NCBI GenBank assembly: GCA_016875955.1
Contig: VGOH01000047.1
Location: 1-7,939, forward strand
Length of the DNA: 7,939 nt
DNA from: Chloroflexota bacterium
GTDB taxonomy: Bacteria > Chloroflexota > Dehalococcoidia > Dehalococcoidales > RBG-16-60-22
Reading direction: 5' to 3'
The position numbers were made by a program, and so were the translations under genes. Numbering within the stretch: the stretch's first letter is position 1; each line of letters opens with the position of its first letter. Under the pieces are notes generated by a model. That model was not told the origin of the DNA. It worked only from the letters and a program-made list of their open reading frames with translations, and ran no database searches. Below, one piece after another: positions 6,569 to 7,939 of the stretch.

Positions 6569-7562
6569 AATATTGCTGGCGCACGGCAGCGGCGGGAGGC
6601 TGGCCCATGATATTATTCAAAACAGCTTCGTCTCCGCGCTATCAAACCCGGTTCTCAACACGCTTGACGACTCGGCGGTGGTCGAACCCGCCGGCAGGCT
6701 GGCCTTCACCACCGACAGCTACGTCGTCCAGCCCATCTTTTTCCCCGGCGGCGATATCGGCAGGCTCGCTGTCTGCGGCACGGTCAATGACCTGGCCATG
6801 GTGGGGGCAACGCCGCTTTATCTGAGCCTGGCCTTTATTATTGAAGAAGGCCTGCTGGTCAGCGACCTGGAAAAGGTGGTGGGTTCTATCAAAGAGACGG
6901 CCACATCAGCCAACGTAACCGTGGTCACCGGCGATACCAAGGTGGTCAACCGCGGCACTGCCGATAAATTATTCATAAACACCGCCGGCATCGGCACGGT
7001 ACCAGCGGACGTGAACATCTCCGGGCACAATGCCCGGCCGGGAGATGTGCTGATACTGAGCGGCACCATTGGCGACCACGGCATCGCCGTGCTCAGTAAA
7101 CGAGAGGGCATTGGCTTTGCTACGGAGTTGAAAAGCGACTGCGCGCCGCTGAACGGCCTGGTGGCGGCGATGCTGGCGGCGAGCCATGATATTCGCTGCC
7201 TGCGCGACCCCACCCGCGGCGGCCTAGCCACCACGCTCAATGAAATCGCCGGGCAATCGGGCGTCGGCATCCGGGTATACGAAGAGAAAATACCGGTGCG
7301 GGAGGAGGTCGCTGCCGCCTGCGAGATGCTCGGCCTTGACTCGCTCTACGTGGCCAACGAGGGAAAGCTGGTGGCCGCGGTCAGCCCTGACGATGCGGAA
7401 AAGGTTTTACAACAGATGAAGAAGCATCAGTATGGTCGGGACTCTGTCATCATCGGTGAGGTCAAGGAGGAGAACCCGGGACGGGTGGTCATGGAGACCG
7501 GGCTCGGCACCACGCGCATCATTGATATGCTGGTCGGCGAGCCGCTGCCCCGGATATGTTAG
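6558..7562 (+). CDS. hypE: Hydrogenase maturation dehydratase HypE
   Basis: HypE dehydrates the carbamoyl group placed by HypF on its own C-terminal cysteine, giving a thiocyanate whose cyanide passes to the HypC-HypD iron. It belongs to the PurM/AIR-synthase fold. The 334 residues have LLAHGSGG (6-13), TTDSYVVQPIFFPGGDIGRL (51-70), CGTVNDLAMVGA (73-84), VTGDTKVV (123-130), DKLFINTAGIG (136-146) for ATP/metal binding, SGTIGDHG (168-175), LRDPTRGGL (215-223) and NEGKL (267-271). It ends in PRIC, the invariant C-terminal Cys334. I chose ATG 6558 over the in-frame GTG at 6528, because homologues begin just before the LAHGSGG motif; GGTGAGG sits only 3 bases before it, so nearby GTG 6549 is a possible alternative. 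It overlaps hypD by 11 bases. Confidence 0.96.
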   Translation: MSDRILLAHGSGGRLAHDIIQNSFVSALSNPVLNTLDDSAVVEPAGRLAFTTDSYVVQPIFFPGGDIGRLAVCGTVNDLAMVGATPLYLSLAFIIEEGLLVSDLEKVVGSIKETATSANVTVVTGDTKVVNRGTADKLFINTAGIGTVPADVNISGHNARPGDVLILSGTIGDHGIAVLSKREGIGFATELKSDCAPLNGLVAAMLAASHDIRCLRDPTRGGLATTLNEIAGQSGVGIRVYEEKIPVREEVAAACEMLGLDSLYVANEGKLVAAVSPDDAEKVLQQMKKHQYGRDSVIIGEVKEENPGRVVMETGLGTTRIIDMLVGEPLPRIC

Positions 7563-7564
7563 CC

Positions 7565-7906
7565 ATGCACGAGATGTCGGTGACCATGAGCCTTATGGAC
7601 CTCGTCCTGAAGGAGGCCGCCAAAGCCGGTGCCAAAAAAATCATCGGGGTAAACATCGTGCTCGGCCAGATGACCGGCATCATCGACCATTATGTGCAGG
7701 CGAACTTTGAGCTGCTCAGCCGTAACACGCCCGCCGAGGGGGCAGCGCTTTCCTTCCGCAACGTACCGTGGCAGGCACGCTGTCGCCACTGCGCTCACAC
7801 CTTCCAGCCCTCAGACCTGGATTGGAAATGCCCGAAATGCCAGTCAGCAGAGATAGAGATAACCAGCGGCAGCGAACTGTACGTCGAAAGTATTGAGGTG
7901 GAATAA
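7565..7906 (+). CDS. hypA: Hydrogenase nickel incorporation protein HypA
   Basis: HypA binds nickel and, with the GTPase HypB, inserts it into the hydrogenase large subunit after the iron unit is in place. The 113-residue protein starts MHEMS, where His2 is the nickel ligand of the family. Its zinc site has C73/C76 (CRHC) and C89/C92 (CPKC), and it ends in the usual acidic LYVESIEVE. Length is normal. An in-frame ATG at 7556 would add MLA and bury His2, so ATG 7565 is the correct start by family rule. No Shine-Dalgarno is seen before it, but it is 2 bases after the hypE stop, which points to translation by re-initiation or coupling. The stop overlaps hypB. Confidence 0.95.
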   Translation: MHEMSVTMSLMDLVLKEAAKAGAKKIIGVNIVLGQMTGIIDHYVQANFELLSRNTPAEGAALSFRNVPWQARCRHCAHTFQPSDLDWKCPKCQSAEIEITSGSELYVESIEVE

Positions 7907-7939
7907 TGGAAATCAAAGTACTGAAAGACATCCTAGACG
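7906..7939 (+). CDS. hypB: Hydrogenase nickel incorporation GTPase HypB, N-terminal fragment
   Basis: Only the first 11 codons are present: MEIKVLKDILD, running off the window. The start matches the N-terminus common in HypB proteins (MEIKVLK-type) that lack an N-terminal CXXCGC nickel motif, and it follows hypA directly, sharing the A of TAATG. GAGGTG at 7895-7900 lies 5 bases before the ATG. HypB is the SIMIBI-class GTPase that works with HypA in nickel delivery. The GTPase motifs and any His-rich stretch would be beyond the edge, so the call rests on context and these few residues. Confidence 0.85.
   Translation, partial: MEIKVLKDILD

Noticed and set aside
7556..7564. HypA starting at ATG 7556.
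   Set aside because: It would place three residues before Met-His-Glu and displace the nickel-binding His from position 2.

Overview
The window is a dense, single-strand block of anaerobic energy-metabolism genes. All ten genes are on the + strand, with almost no non-coding DNA. It reads as two back-to-back modules. Module 1 (1 to about 2775) is the end of a membrane-bound respiratory formate dehydrogenase operon of the FdnGHI/FdoGHI type: the C-terminus of the catalytic molybdopterin (or tungstopterin) alpha subunit, the four-cluster iron-sulfur beta subunit, the four-helix cytochrome b gamma subunit, and the accessory protein FdhE. Module 2 (2917 to the end) is a [NiFe]-hydrogenase maturation operon in the order hypF-hypC-hypD-hypE-hypA-hypB, with hypB cut by the window edge.

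How the genes work together. The alpha subunit oxidises formate, and electrons pass through the four [4Fe-4S] clusters of beta to the di-heme gamma subunit and on to a quinone; FdhE is needed to assemble or activate this enzyme. In the hyp module, HypF and HypE make the cyanide ligands from carbamoyl phosphate, HypC and HypD carry and build the Fe(CN)2CO unit, and HypA and HypB deliver nickel. No hydrogenase structural gene lies in the window. One may lie further downstream, and its pairing with formate dehydrogenase suggests formate/H2 metabolism, but that is inference.

Layout. The genes are tightly packed: beta and gamma overlap by 17 bases, fdhE starts on the base after the gamma stop, hypC/hypD overlap by 4 bases, hypD/hypE by 11, hypE/hypA are 2 bases apart, and hypA/hypB share one base. 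The only sizeable gap is the 141 bases between fdhE and hypF, which holds a 7-bp inverted repeat around a -10-like box and is the natural place for a hyp promoter. No RNA gene, CRISPR array, insertion sequence or attachment site is visible.

Organism. The gene content indicates an anaerobic or facultatively anaerobic bacterium with moderately high G+C. The compact hypFCDEAB order and tungsten/molybdenum formate dehydrogenase would suit a Chloroflexota (Dehalococcoidia-like), Desulfobacterota or Firmicutes relative, but the sequence alone does not settle the phylum. The families are all well known; I found no new gene system. The points most worth a second look are non-protein signals: a long hairpin and a sharp base-composition break inside fdhE, a perfect 22-bp palindrome inside hypD, and the inverted repeat ahead of hypF.
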